DNA of 64,000 bases from DASWLF01 sp963768765 (GTDB lineage Bacteria; Desulfobacterota; Desulfobaccia; Desulfobaccales; 0-14-0-80-60-11). The notes under the pieces are model-generated. The model was given only the letters and a program-made list of their open reading frames with translations. It did not search any database and was not told the origin of the DNA. The stretch spans positions 1 to 64,000 of the forward strand of contig CAVYJK010000035.1 of NCBI GenBank assembly GCA_963768765.1. Direction: 5' to 3'. Shown piece by piece: positions 45,365-54,513 of the stretch. A program made the position numbers and the translations under genes. Each line of letters opens with the position of its first letter. The first letter of the stretch is position 1.

Positions 45365-46783
45365 ATGAACGTGATGCTCTTCGGACCGGAACTCTATTAT
45401 CTGGGCATGGCCCTGGTATTCTTCTGCCTCTCCTTGAGGCGCCTCCCCCAGGTTCGGCTGGATTACCAGATCGCCCTGGGGCTGTCGGGACTGGGGGTGC
45501 TGGTAACCGCCTACTGCCTGTTCCAGCAAGGGGACTTGTTCTTCAAGGCCTACCGGGTGGACCTGTTCAGCCAGATCTTCAAGTTCGCCCTGGCCCTGGG
45601 CCTCTTCCTGGTGCTGACCATCTCCCATAACCTGGCCCAAATCGAGGAACGCTACCGCGCCGAGTTTTTTCTCTTCCTCACCACCACCACCATCGGCATG
45701 ATGATGCTGGTCTCTTCGGTGGAACTCCTCACCATTTACGTGGCCCTGGAGCTCTCCTCTTACTCCCTGTATATCCTGGTGCCGCTGCGGCGGGGTGACG
45801 GCATCGACGTGGAGGCGGGCGTCAAGTATCTCTTCATCGGCGCGGTGTCCTCGGGCTTCATGCTCTTCGGCTTGAGCTACATCTTCGGAGCCACCGGCAC
45901 CACCTATCTCTCCGAGATCCTACCCCGGCTCGGCGAGCTGGTGCAGAGCCCCGTGGGCCTGGTGGGGCTGCTGCTGGCCATGGCGGGCTTTTTCTTCAAG
46001 CTTTCCGTCTTCCCGTTCCACTTTTGGGCCCCGGACGTTTACCAGGGTGCGGCCAACCAGGTCACCACCTTCATCGCCACGGCCTCCAAGGCGGCGGCGG
46101 TGGCGTTGCTGCTGCGCTTCACCGCTCTCGGCACCGCCTATGGTTATAGCTTCACTCAGGCCCTGGTCATCCTCTCCATCGTCTCCATGAGCCTGGGCAA
46201 CCTGGTGGCCATTGTCCAGCGGGACTTCAAACGCATGCTGGCCTACTCCTCCATCGCCCATGCCGGGTATTTTCTCATGGGCATCCTCACCATGCAGGAG
46301 TCCGGCTACATCGGTTCCATCTATTATGCCCTGGCCTACCTGGTGATGAACTTCACCGTCTTCATGGTGATCTCCGAGGTGGCCACCGACGGCCGGGACC
46401 TGAAGATCGCGGAACTGGCCGGCCTTTACCGCCGCAGCCCCCTGTTAAGCATGAGCCTGATTCTGGGGATCTTCGCCCTGGCGGGAGTGCCGCCCTCCAT
46501 CGGCTTCACGGGGAAGCTCCTGATCTTCACCTCCGCCATGAAACAGGGTTACTTCTGGCTGGTCCTCATCGGCGCGGTGAACGGCACCATCTCCCTTTAC
46601 TACTATCTCAAAGTGGTCTATGCCGCTTACTTCATTGATGACCCCGGTTTGCCGCCCATCAAGCTCAGCCTGCCCATCCGGCTGCTGAACTACGCCATGG
46701 CCGCCCTCATCATCGGCTTCGGCGTCTTCCCGGACCGCCTGGTGGAGCTGGCCAAGGCCGCGGTGAAGTCGGTGCTCTTATAA
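45365..46783 (+). CDS. nuoN: NADH-quinone oxidoreductase subunit N
   Basis: The 472-residue antiporter-like subunit ends the nuo operon. It shows ELLTIYVALELSSYSLYIL, FPFHFWAPDVYQGA and AYSSIAHAGYFLMG. It begins 2 bases after nuoM. Genes for NuoE, F and G (the NADH-oxidising module) do not follow, so this is an 11-subunit complex of the kind that uses ferredoxin, F420H2 or another donor in other organisms. Confidence 0.96.
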   Translation: MNVMLFGPELYYLGMALVFFCLSLRRLPQVRLDYQIALGLSGLGVLVTAYCLFQQGDLFFKAYRVDLFSQIFKFALALGLFLVLTISHNLAQIEERYRAEFFLFLTTTTIGMMMLVSSVELLTIYVALELSSYSLYILVPLRRGDGIDVEAGVKYLFIGAVSSGFMLFGLSYIFGATGTTYLSEILPRLGELVQSPVGLVGLLLAMAGFFFKLSVFPFHFWAPDVYQGAANQVTTFIATASKAAAVALLLRFTALGTAYGYSFTQALVILSIVSMSLGNLVAIVQRDFKRMLAYSSIAHAGYFLMGILTMQESGYIGSIYYALAYLVMNFTVFMVISEVATDGRDLKIAELAGLYRRSPLLSMSLILGIFALAGVPPSIGFTGKLLIFTSAMKQGYFWLVLIGAVNGTISLYYYLKVVYAAYFIDDPGLPPIKLSLPIRLLNYAMAALIIGFGVFPDRLVELAKAAVKSVLL

Positions 46784-46803
46784 CGATTTTCCTGCAACTC
46801 ACA

Positions 46804-46841
46804 CAAAAAGCCGCCCTTCCGGGAGGAAAGGCGGCTTTTTT
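46804..46841. terminator. Bidirectional terminator between nuoN and the sigma-54 activator gene
   Basis: AAAAAGCCGCC-loop-GGCGGCTTTTTT lies 20 bp after the nuoN stop and 100 bp after the stop of the convergent gene. It has a T-run on either strand, so it can stop both transcripts. Confidence 0.92.
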
Positions 46842-46943
46842 CTCTCTCGTAACCCTGTAAGGGCGGCCTCGCCATTCAACCAGCTCCGGCCCGCAATTTT
46901 TGGGGGCGCAATCAGTTGCGCTCCCAGGTCCCTGTCCCCTACC

Positions 46944-48011
46944 CTACCCCCCTGCCTCGGTCTTTCCGGTGCCGTTTAAACCGCAGCGGTGTCGCGAATG
47001 CTCATCAAGGTCGATGTCGTGGCGCCGCAGCCAGCGGTAAATGGTCTTGGTGCAGACCTTTAAGCGCCGCGACAGGGCGGAGATGTTACCCCCCTCCTCT
47101 TCCAGGAGCTCTTTCAGGTGGCTCCCGGTGGGCCGCGACGGTAAGAATGCTCCCGTAAAAGCCAGGTCGAAATTGGGCTCAGTTAAGTGACAGGTGAAAA
47201 AGATGTCTTTTCCGCGGATCAGGCCGTCGATACAGAACAGCACGGCCCGGGTGATGACGTTTTTGAGTTCCCTGACGTTTCCCGGCCAGGAGTGCTCCTG
47301 CAGGCGGCGCACCGCGCCGATGCTGAAGCGCACCGGGCCGGAGCTGTAACGTTGGGCCGCCTTCTGGGCGAAATGTCGGGCCAACCGGGGGATGTCATCA
47401 AACCGCTCCCGCAGGGGGGGCAGATTGATGGTCAATACTGCCAGGCGGTCATATAAGTCCTGGCGGAAACGGCCTTGGGCCACAGACAGGGGGAGATTCT
47501 GGTTGGTGGCGGCGATGAGCCGCACATCCACCTTGATGGGAGTATCACCTCCCACCGGCTCGATCTCGCCCTGCTCCACGGCCCGGAGCAGCTTGGGCTG
47601 AACCGAGAGGGGCAGGTCGCCCACCTCGTCCAGGAAAAGGGTCCCCCCATGTGCCAGTCGGAACTTCCCGGGCCGGCTGCTGCGGGCATCCGTGAAGGCG
47701 CCGCGCAGATGGCCGAACAGTTCGCTGCAAGCCAGGGATTCGGTCAGTGAGGCGCAGTTGATCCGCTGACAGGTGGGGCGCCAGGGTCGGCTCAGGGCGC
47801 AGATGGCTTCCGCCACCAGCTCTTTGCCGGTCCCCGGCTCCCCGGTCAGCAGGATGGGCAAATCCGATTTGGCGTAGATGGGCAGCCATCCGAGGGTCTG
47901 CTTAAGATGCGGATCCGTGGTGATAAATCCGGCTAACTCGGGTACGAAGGCTGAAGTCGTCTCTTCCTGCATCCCGAGAGCCACACGGTGATCATTCCTG
48001 ATCAGGGCCAT
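46944..48011 (-). CDS. Sigma-54-dependent transcriptional activator without receiver domain
   Basis: The ~355-residue protein has a short N terminus, an AAA+ sigma-54-interaction domain and a C-terminal Fis-type DNA-binding helix-turn-helix. Walker A is GEPGTGKE, Walker B is GGTLFLDEVGDL and the arginine-finger region is FRQDLYDRLAVL. The sigma-54-contacting loop reads GAFTDA rather than GAFTGA, a natural variant. I chose the ATG at 48011 because a perfect AAGGAGG precedes it; the longer frame adds 33 residues. The lack of a receiver or other sensor domain suggests control by expression level or a partner protein. Target genes are unknown. Confidence 0.9.
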   Translation of the reverse strand: MALIRNDHRVALGMQEETTSAFVPELAGFITTDPHLKQTLGWLPIYAKSDLPILLTGEPGTGKELVAEAICALSRPWRPTCQRINCASLTESLACSELFGHLRGAFTDARSSRPGKFRLAHGGTLFLDEVGDLPLSVQPKLLRAVEQGEIEPVGGDTPIKVDVRLIAATNQNLPLSVAQGRFRQDLYDRLAVLTINLPPLRERFDDIPRLARHFAQKAAQRYSSGPVRFSIGAVRRLQEHSWPGNVRELKNVITRAVLFCIDGLIRGKDIFFTCHLTEPNFDLAFTGAFLPSRPTGSHLKELLEEEGGNISALSRRLKVCTKTIYRWLRRHDIDLDEHSRHRCGLNGTGKTEAGG

Positions 48012-48121
48012 AGCACCTCCTTGTGCTTGATAGTGGTCCATGTGGCTGGCAACTGAGACTAATCTGCAAATAGTTGCGGCTCTCCTGGGATACCGGAATT
48101 TCTCCATCATGAGTCAGGGCT

Positions 48122-48151
48122 ATAATAACCAAATATAATATTATTTGTCAA
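48122..48151 (-). promoter_or_regulatory. Sigma-70 promoter of the sigma-54 activator gene
   Basis: On the minus strand, TTGACA, an 18-bp AT-rich spacer and TATTAT lie ~110 bp upstream of the chosen ATG. The surrounding 60 bp are strongly AT-rich. Confidence 0.7.
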
Positions 48152-48247
48152 CTAAATAATAAAATATTTTTCTGTTTTGGTGCGGTGGGATGGGATAGTT
48201 CTTGGCAGGACTCACTGAAAGGGCACCGGGGTAGTCGGCCCCGATTC

Positions 48248-48730
48248 TCACACTTCCGCCAGGATCTCCTCGGCCCGGCGCCGCACCTCAGCATGAAGGC
48301 TGGTGAGGGCCAGGACCTTGAGCCGGCCCTTGAAGCCTTGCTGCTCCACCCGGCTGCGGCTCCCCAGCTGGGCGGCCATGACTCCCAGCACCTTCGCCAC
48401 CACTGCGGGCTCGGGATAATCCAGCAACCGGTTCAGGGCGCCCCATTCCTCGGGCAACCCGTACTCTTCCAGGAATTTCTTGGCGCACCCCGGAAATTTC
48501 TTGGTGCCGTGGCAGGCTTCCAACTGTCTCAAGGCCGTCTGATACTCCGGGCGGCCCCGTTTGCCTTTAAAGAGAGCTTCGGCCTGAGCCAGGGCCTGTT
48601 TGCGGACCAACTCCGCCTGGGTCTTGGGTAACCTTTTTTGCCGCCGGGCCGGCTCCCGGTGCCGGGATCCATCCCGGCGCTGATCGATCTCCCGCCAACT
48701 GGGGCGCTCCCGTTCGTCGTCATCCCGCAT
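48248..48730 (-). CDS. Conserved-looking basic protein of unknown function
   Basis: This 160-residue hydrophilic protein begins MRDDDERERPSWREIDQRRDGSRH, a charged N terminus. A helical C-terminal part contains KRGRPEYQTALRQLEACHGT and DYPEPAVVAKVLGVMAAQLG. The alternation of helices resembles a HEAT-like or armadillo-like fold, but I do not recognise a family. I place the start at 48730, because upstream residues come from a simple repeat (KTENQKRKT). There is no evident operon partner. Confidence 0.65.
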   Translation of the reverse strand: MRDDDERERPSWREIDQRRDGSRHREPARRQKRLPKTQAELVRKQALAQAEALFKGKRGRPEYQTALRQLEACHGTKKFPGCAKKFLEEYGLPEEWGALNRLLDYPEPAVVAKVLGVMAAQLGSRSRVEQQGFKGRLKVLALTSLHAEVRRRAEEILAEV

Positions 48731-48952
48731 CTTTAATACCGTTTTCCGTTTTTGATTTTCGGTTTTTGGTTCTTCGTTAAGAAAAAACAAAACAAACGAA
48801 ATTCTGGGAAAAACTTTTTGGTGTTCGGGTTAGGTAAAAATGACCAGAAGTTCTCGATTTCCGCACGGTTCCGTGAAGGGAGCTGCGGATATATCTGAAC
48901 GTTCTTTTCAACCAAGAACCGAAAACCGAAAACTAAAAACCGTCTTTAAAAA
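48731..48952. repeat. Inverted pair of 'aaaaccgaaaa' simple repeats
   Basis: The left arm (48738-48780) and right arm (48908-48952) are near reverse complements built of GGTTTTTGGTT-like units about 130 bp apart. The right arm reaches the stop codon of the radical SAM gene. A related stretch is at 21815-21850. Confidence 0.55.
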
Positions 48953-50241
48953 ATCCAGTTGGGGTGCCGGGCGGTCAACTCCTCCACGTAGCCCCAGATC
49001 CAGTCTTTCACGGCTGGCGCCAGGTAAAAGTAAGGCCACAGAAGGTTGTCCTCGGGACCTACCACCCCTTCGGCCAGAGCGAGGCGGTGCATGGGCAACC
49101 CTGGGTGAATGCGGATGCCCACGGTGAGGTTCACCATCCGGGGCTGGTACTTCTCCAGCAAAGCCACGCTTTCCCGCACCGTTTCCGGGGTTTCTCCCGG
49201 TCCCCCCAGCAGCAAAAAGCAGTTAAACGGCAGCCCTTCCTCGTTGAGCAGGGTGAGGGTGCGCTCCACCTTCTCCAAGCCGAACCCTTTACCCAGATTG
49301 CTCAGCACCAGCTCGGAGCCGCTTTCGTTGCCCACCTGCACCATGGTCCCTCCGGAGGTGCGGATCAGGCGGAAAAGCTCCCGGTCGGGGAAAGCCGGGT
49401 TGATGAGGCAGGCCCACTCCAGGGGCAGGTGCAGGTCTTGGATGGCCTGACAGAGGCGCCGCCCATACTCAGGCGGACAGTTGAACATATTATCCACGAA
49501 ATAGAAGCGGGTCAAGCCCCATTTTTGGTGCCAGACCGCCAGCCAGGAAGCCACCTGCTCCGGGGCCCAGGCCCGCAGGCGCCGGCCTTCCAGGCGGGGA
49601 GTGGTGCAGTAGATGCATTTCATGGGGCAGCCCCGGCGGCTCTGCACCGGGATCATCCCCGGAAGTTTGGCGCTTCCCTGGGACTCTTCATAGAGCTTCG
49701 GGGTGAAATATTCCAGGGCCGGCGGCGGCAGGCGGTGCAGTTCCGGCACCCGATGGGGCGGGTTGATCCTCAGGGCGCCCCCCGCACGCCAGAGCAGTCC
49801 CGGAACCTGCTCCCAGGCCCCGGCCCCATGAGCCGCCAGCAAGGCCCGAAAGGCCTCCTCCCCTTCCCCGGCCAGGCCAAAGTCCGGGGCGGCGTATTCC
49901 ATAAACTCCCGGGGCATGATGCTGAAGCCCGCACCCCCCAGGATGATGGGCGCCGGCGTCCACCGGCGGAGCTGGTCCACCAGATCCTTGATTTCCGGAA
50001 AGTAGCTCACCGGGTCGCGGCTGGCCTGGTTGTCGATATTCCTAACGGAGATGCCGATGACTTCGGGTCGAAAGGATGCCACCGCATGCCTTAGCTCCGC
50101 CAGGGGCTTATCCATGAACATGAAGTCCAACACCTCTAGGTGGTGCTCCGGGGACAGGGCCGCGGCCACGGAGGCCAGCCCCAGGGGCAGGGGCGGGACA
50201 ATGAGGCGCATTCGGTTGGGGGAGATGAGGAGGACGCGCAA
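48946..50241 (-). CDS. B12-binding radical SAM protein
   Basis: The 431-residue protein combines an N-terminal cobalamin-binding-like domain (about residues 1-130, PPLPLGLASVAAAL) with a radical SAM core. The [4Fe-4S] cluster motif is RRGCPMKCIYCTTP (CxxxCxxC). Relatives methylate or rearrange unactivated carbons in lipid, hopanoid, bacteriochlorophyll or antibiotic synthesis; the substrate here cannot be told. The gene is alone, its stop lies within a simple repeat and its upstream gap contains a MITE-like repeat. Confidence 0.88.
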   Translation of the reverse strand: MRVLLISPNRMRLIVPPLPLGLASVAAALSPEHHLEVLDFMFMDKPLAELRHAVASFRPEVIGISVRNIDNQASRDPVSYFPEIKDLVDQLRRWTPAPIILGGAGFSIMPREFMEYAAPDFGLAGEGEEAFRALLAAHGAGAWEQVPGLLWRAGGALRINPPHRVPELHRLPPPALEYFTPKLYEESQGSAKLPGMIPVQSRRGCPMKCIYCTTPRLEGRRLRAWAPEQVASWLAVWHQKWGLTRFYFVDNMFNCPPEYGRRLCQAIQDLHLPLEWACLINPAFPDRELFRLIRTSGGTMVQVGNESGSELVLSNLGKGFGLEKVERTLTLLNEEGLPFNCFLLLGGPGETPETVRESVALLEKYQPRMVNLTVGIRIHPGLPMHRLALAEGVVGPEDNLLWPYFYLAPAVKDWIWGYVEELTARHPNWIF

Positions 50242-50293
50242 GGTTTTGTCCCAGTTAAAGAAATCAGGAGAACTCTGAAAAAGTCATCAGTAA

Positions 50294-50366
50294 TGTCATT
50301 ATGAGGGAGCAAAGGGACCGAAGAATCTCAAATATACGAGATTCTTCGCTTCGCTCAGAATGACAA
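50294..50366. repeat. TCATTCTGAGCG-family repeat
   Basis: TGTCATTATGAGGGAGCAAAG and GAAGAATCTC are followed by the inverted GAGATTCTTCGC and GCTCAGAATGACA. This is a reduced copy of the element at 9546-9669. Confidence 0.65.
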
Positions 50367-50545
50367 AAGAATCCGGGTTGCGAGTACCGGAAATGGCAAA
50401 ATGTAGCCGCAGGCTTCAGCCTGCGCCGGCACAGGCGAGACGCCTGTGCCACCAAGACGTTAGCCGACATTCTCGTCCCCAAGCTCCCGCTTGGGAACCA
50501 GAAGAAGGAGGGCAGACGTCCCTGGCCATCCGGCAGCCACAGCCA

Positions 50546-51145
50546 TTATGTTCCCGGACCGCCATGAAACCGGTTTTGGGCCGCAGAGAGGCCCGATTCC
50601 ATGAGGGTGGCCACCGCCTCGCCGCCCCGTTCCACCAGGACGGCCACATTCTCGGCTTCGGAGGCGGGGAAGTGCGACAGCACGTAATTCTCCCCCGTCA
50701 TCTCCGGAGAGGGCCGGCCGATCCCCAATTTCACCCGGATAAAAGCTTCGGTACCCAGGACCGTAATGATGGAGAGCACCCCGCGATGGCCTCCGGGGCC
50801 GCCCCCCTCCACGATCTTGAGGCACCACAGGGGGACGTCCAGATCATCGTGAATGACCACCAGGTCCCCGGGAGTCAGTTTGAAATAGTTGAGCAGGAGG
50901 GAAACCGCCTGGCCGCTGAGATTCATATAGGTGGTGGGCTGGGCCAGGATGACGGTTTCCCGGCCCACTTTTCCCTGGCCCCAGACCGACTCCAGGCTCT
51001 TCCGGCCCAAGGGGAGGCGCCAGAGTTCGGAGAGGTAGTTCACCACCTGGAACCCCAGGTTGTGCCGGGTCCAGGCGTATTCCCGCCCCGGATTGCCCAG
51101 ACCTACGATGAGTCGCAACTCTCCCCCCCGTAAAGCAGTCAGCAT
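50546..51145 (-). CDS. pth: Peptidyl-tRNA hydrolase
   Basis: The 199-residue enzyme recycles tRNA from peptidyl-tRNAs that fall off ribosomes. The active-site region RLIVGLGNPGREYAWTRHNLGF holds the catalytic His (H28). PTTYMNLSGQAV, VIHDDLDVPL and GGGPGGHRG follow. Relatives usually start at the RLIVG block; the extra ~10 residues may not be translated. In many genomes pth follows prs and rplY; here an AT-rich SGNH gene lies where rplY would be expected. Confidence 0.96.
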   Translation of the reverse strand: MLTALRGGELRLIVGLGNPGREYAWTRHNLGFQVVNYLSELWRLPLGRKSLESVWGQGKVGRETVILAQPTTYMNLSGQAVSLLLNYFKLTPGDLVVIHDDLDVPLWCLKIVEGGGPGGHRGVLSIITVLGTEAFIRVKLGIGRPSPEMTGENYVLSHFPASEAENVAVLVERGGEAVATLMESGLSAAQNRFHGGPGT

Positions 51146-51152
51146 TGAGGCA

Positions 51153-52239
51153 TCAATGCGTTAAACTACGTTTGATTATCTCATCATAGATGCATTTAGC
51201 TGCGACTTGGTGGCCGACTACAGAAAAGTGCATCGGGTCGTTGAAAATATATAGTGATTTTGAACGCAGGCCAGACCCTTCTAGGTATCTTTTAAATAGT
51301 GGCAATAAATCTATAACGGGCAACTTCTCTTCTTCGGCTACCCCGATTATCATTTTCTGTGGTTTGTCGATGTCTGGGTTTGCGAAAGACTCTTGACGCA
51401 GTTGGTATTCATATGGACATATGAAAAGCATAATCCTCTTGCCGTTATTAACGGCAAGGTCATTGATCCTCTTAAGTTTAACTGATATGGTTTCTCTTAT
51501 GTTTGAAACACTATAAGTTGATAAATCGGCCAAGAAGTTATTTTTTTGCGTATCAATGGCCAGACTCTTTATCAAGAGATAGGTTCTCGAGTGTTCCCTC
51601 AATATATTGTTAAAGTTGATATAATTGTCTGATACATATCTCAACAACCGTAAGAACTGATTAGGATACCTTATGGCATACTTTTTTCGTAGGCTTTTTT
51701 GGATAATAACTTGTGACTCGTCATGGAAATCATTCAGACAGATACTTACAATTACATCTTGAAAATGTAAACCAGAATTAATAGCATAATTTAACACATT
51801 AAAATAATCATCAGCATTATAGCCGATGACAGAAGCGTTAATAATCTGCCAATCTTTAAGCTGTTTTTGCAGAATGAATGGGAATGAGTCACCCGCTGCA
51901 ACCCCTGGCCCGAAGCTTATTGAGTCTCCTAGAACTAAAATTGTATGTTTTGCCCGAGGGGTTGTGATTAAAGGTTCGATTCGAAAACCGCTGCTCGTCT
52001 GTTATGACCTCCGCGCCGAATGAGTATCCTTTGATATTTGGAGTTAATCCATAGCTATTGCCAAACCTTTTCTCTTGGAAGAGGTTCTTACTGTTTCCAG
52101 CCGGGGTTATGTTTGGAAATATAATTCTTACAGCAAATTCAATAATAACTATAATTAGCAGAAAAACTATGAAATTAATGAGGATTATTTTGAATAGTTT
52201 CCCTCCTGATTTTCCAGAGTTTGCTTTAACGCTTAGCAT
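51153..52239 (-). pseudogene. SGNH/GDSL hydrolase, single frameshift, AT-rich
   Basis: Two frames (51889-52239 and 51153-51797) join into one ~361-residue protein with an N-terminal membrane anchor (LIIVIIEFAVRIIF). The bridging frame reads ILVLGDSISFGPGVAAGDSF, the SGNH block I. Later ICLNDFHD (block III) and DPMHFSVVGHQ (block V Asp/His) are intact. One extra base near 51990 (DEQ/GFRIEP) breaks the frame. Its AT-richness is far from that of pth and prs next to it, pointing to transfer. Relatives act as acetyl-esterases on surface polysaccharide. It may be a recent pseudogene or contain a sequence error. Confidence 0.75.
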
Positions 52240-52543
52240 CTTTACATTTAATTTACGATGCGTTAATCAGGCAACTGAAAGAATCTGGAACTAACTCATC
52301 GTTCTGTATTGAATAATTCTCCCACCCGAAATACACATAGTTTCTTATTCTCAGAGTACACTCGGAATCAAATTGCGCCTGAAATTATGGGCGTGCTTAA
52401 ACTTTAAATTTTGTCTGCGGACTTACTCAAGTCTTGCTCAATGCGAGTCTATCTTCATATTTACTCAGGCAGCAATTTTACTACCGAATGAAAGGAGTGG
52501 CCCTGAACCTGCAAGGCTGAAAAGCTAAAAGCTGACCACGGCT
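52240..52543. other. Spacer between prs and the SGNH gene
   Basis: This is AT-rich near 52240-52470, then mixed. In related genomes rplY may lie here; I find no trace of it. No RNA gene or repeat was recognised. Confidence 0.45.
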
Positions 52544-53479
52544 TCACACAAATAAGGAGCTGACCGAGTCCTGGTTGTGGATGCGGCGGATGGCTTCCCC
52601 TAAAAGAGGCGCCACGGAGAGCACCCGGATCTTCTCCAGGGCCGCGGCCTCGGGACTGAGCGGGATGGTATCGGTCACCGCCAGGGTCTGGATCAGGGAG
52701 CCCTGCAAGTTACTCACCGCGTTGCGGGACATGACGGGATGGGTGACGCAGGCGTGCACGGTGCGCACCCCGTGGCGCATCAGCAGCTCCGCGGCCATGG
52801 TCAGAGTGGCCCCGGTGGTTACCATGTCGTCCAGGATCATGGCTTCCTTGCCCCAGACGTTGCCGATGAGGGTCATGGCCTTGATGGCGGCCGCGTCCCG
52901 GCGCTTGTCGATGATGGCCAGGGAGGTGTTCAGCCGCTTGGCGAAGGCCCGGGCCCGCTCCACCCCGCCGGCGTCCGGGGAGACCACCACCACGTCGGGG
53001 GCGAAATTCTTCCGGATGTATTCCAGGGTCACGGGCGCGGCGTACAGGTGGTCCACCGGGATGTTGAAAAACCCCTGGATCTGGCCGGTATGGAGATCCA
53101 TGGTGAGCAGGCGCTGAGCCCCGGAAGTGGTGATGAGGTCGGCCACCAGTTTGGCGGAGATGGGGGTCCGGGGCGCGGTCTTCCGGTCCTGGCGGGCATA
53201 GGCGTAGTAGGTCACCACCGCGGTAACGCACCGGGCCGAGGCCCTTTTCAGGGCATCCATCATGATCAGGAGTTCCATGAGGTTTTCGTTGCAGGGCATG
53301 GAAGTGGGCTGGATGACGTAGACGTCTTTGCCGCGGACGTTTTCCTGGAACTCCACCGAAATCTCCCCGTCGGAGAATCGTCCCACCACCGCGTCCCCCA
53401 GGGGGATCTGCAGATGTTGGCAGATTTTTTCCGCCAGGGGGCGGTTGGCATTGCCGGTGAAGATTTTCAGATCATCCAT
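52544..53479 (-). CDS. prs: Ribose-phosphate pyrophosphokinase
   Basis: The 311-residue enzyme makes PRPP from ribose-5-phosphate and ATP for nucleotide, His and Trp synthesis. The flexible loop YYAYARQDRKTAPRTPISAK, the ATP/Mg loop DLHTGQIQGFF and the PRPP loop DDMVTTGAT are all present. It overlaps the ispE end by 13 bp, so the two are co-transcribed. Length is normal. Confidence 0.97.
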   Translation of the reverse strand: MDDLKIFTGNANRPLAEKICQHLQIPLGDAVVGRFSDGEISVEFQENVRGKDVYVIQPTSMPCNENLMELLIMMDALKRASARCVTAVVTYYAYARQDRKTAPRTPISAKLVADLITTSGAQRLLTMDLHTGQIQGFFNIPVDHLYAAPVTLEYIRKNFAPDVVVVSPDAGGVERARAFAKRLNTSLAIIDKRRDAAAIKAMTLIGNVWGKEAMILDDMVTTGATLTMAAELLMRHGVRTVHACVTHPVMSRNAVSNLQGSLIQTLAVTDTIPLSPEAAALEKIRVLSVAPLLGEAIRRIHNQDSVSSLFV

Positions 53480-54347
53480 ACCCGCTTCTCCCAGGTCGTG
53501 TCGGTTTCCTGTCCGGTGAGGCCCTGGGCCACCGCCAACCAGCCGGTAAAAGACCGGCGTAAGTTGCGGCCCGCTTCCCGGGCCGCCTCCAGGGTGGGAA
53601 AGACCCCGAAAAGGGTGGGGCCGCTGCCCGATAAGCCCTGGGCCCTGGCTCCCAAGTCCCTCAGCCTCTTCAATAAATCGTTCAGGTCCGGGAACCGCTT
53701 TAAGGCCACGGTGGCCAGGTCGTTTAAGACCCAGCTTTCCGGATGCTCCGGATTCCAGGTATCATGTTCCGGCCCTGACGTCAACTCCTGAAGATCCAAA
53801 TTTTCATAAACCCAGCGGGTGGACAGCGCCACCCCTGGATTGAGCAGTAGATAGCAATAAGAAGGCAGATGGATGGGGGTGAGCTCCGTGCCGGTGCCGC
53901 GGCCCACCGCAGGTCTCCGGCCCAGGAAAAAGGGGACGTCGGCCCCCAACCGGCAGGCCAGTTGGTGCAGGCGCTCAGCCGCCAGGGGCGCCCCGGCCAG
54001 GGCGTTCAGGGCCAGCAGGGCGCCGGCGGCATCGCTGCTGCCGCCCCCCAGGCCGGCGGCCAGGGGAATCCGCTTGCACAGGCGGAAGTGCACCCCCACC
54101 TGCCGGCCCACGGCTTCGCCGAATTTGAGGGCCGCCTGCCAGACCAGGTTCGCCTCTCTCCGGGGCAGGTCCGGATGGTCGCACTCCAGGCTGATGCCCC
54201 GCCCGCCGGGGTGGCGGTTAATTCGTCGGCCAGGCTCAGGGGCTGCATCACCGTCACCAATTCATGGTAACCGTCGGGACGGCGGCCCAACACCCTGAGA
54301 TACAGATTGACCTTGGCGGGGCAAGGTACCCTGAGGCCTTCTGCCAT
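53467..54347 (-). CDS. ispE: 4-diphosphocytidyl-2-C-methyl-D-erythritol kinase, interrupted by a frameshift
   Basis: The ~293-residue GHMP kinase phosphorylates CDP-methylerythritol in the MEP isoprenoid pathway. The N-terminal frame (54006-54347) starts MAEGLRVPCPAKVNLYLRVL and PDGYHEL. The C-terminal frame (53467-54111) carries the ATP loop PLAAGLGGGSSDAAGAL and LSGSGPTLFGVF. The frames switch near 54200-54210 in a G-rich run (cggcgggcggggcatc), where one base is missing or two are extra. Because ispE is essential in bacteria with only this pathway, a sequencing error is likely. Confidence 0.85.
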
Positions 54348-54513
54348 GGGACCGGTGCTGCGAATTGAGATTGGGGTGTTTGGGTTATCCTGTGCTCATA
54401 TTAGGTTGCCATCGAGAGGTACTATCCAAATGAGGGGCGCACCCCTGGGTGCACCCTGATTGCGAGCCACACGGGGTCAGAAATACCTCTTTAACGGCAA
54501 GCAGGTATCACTA

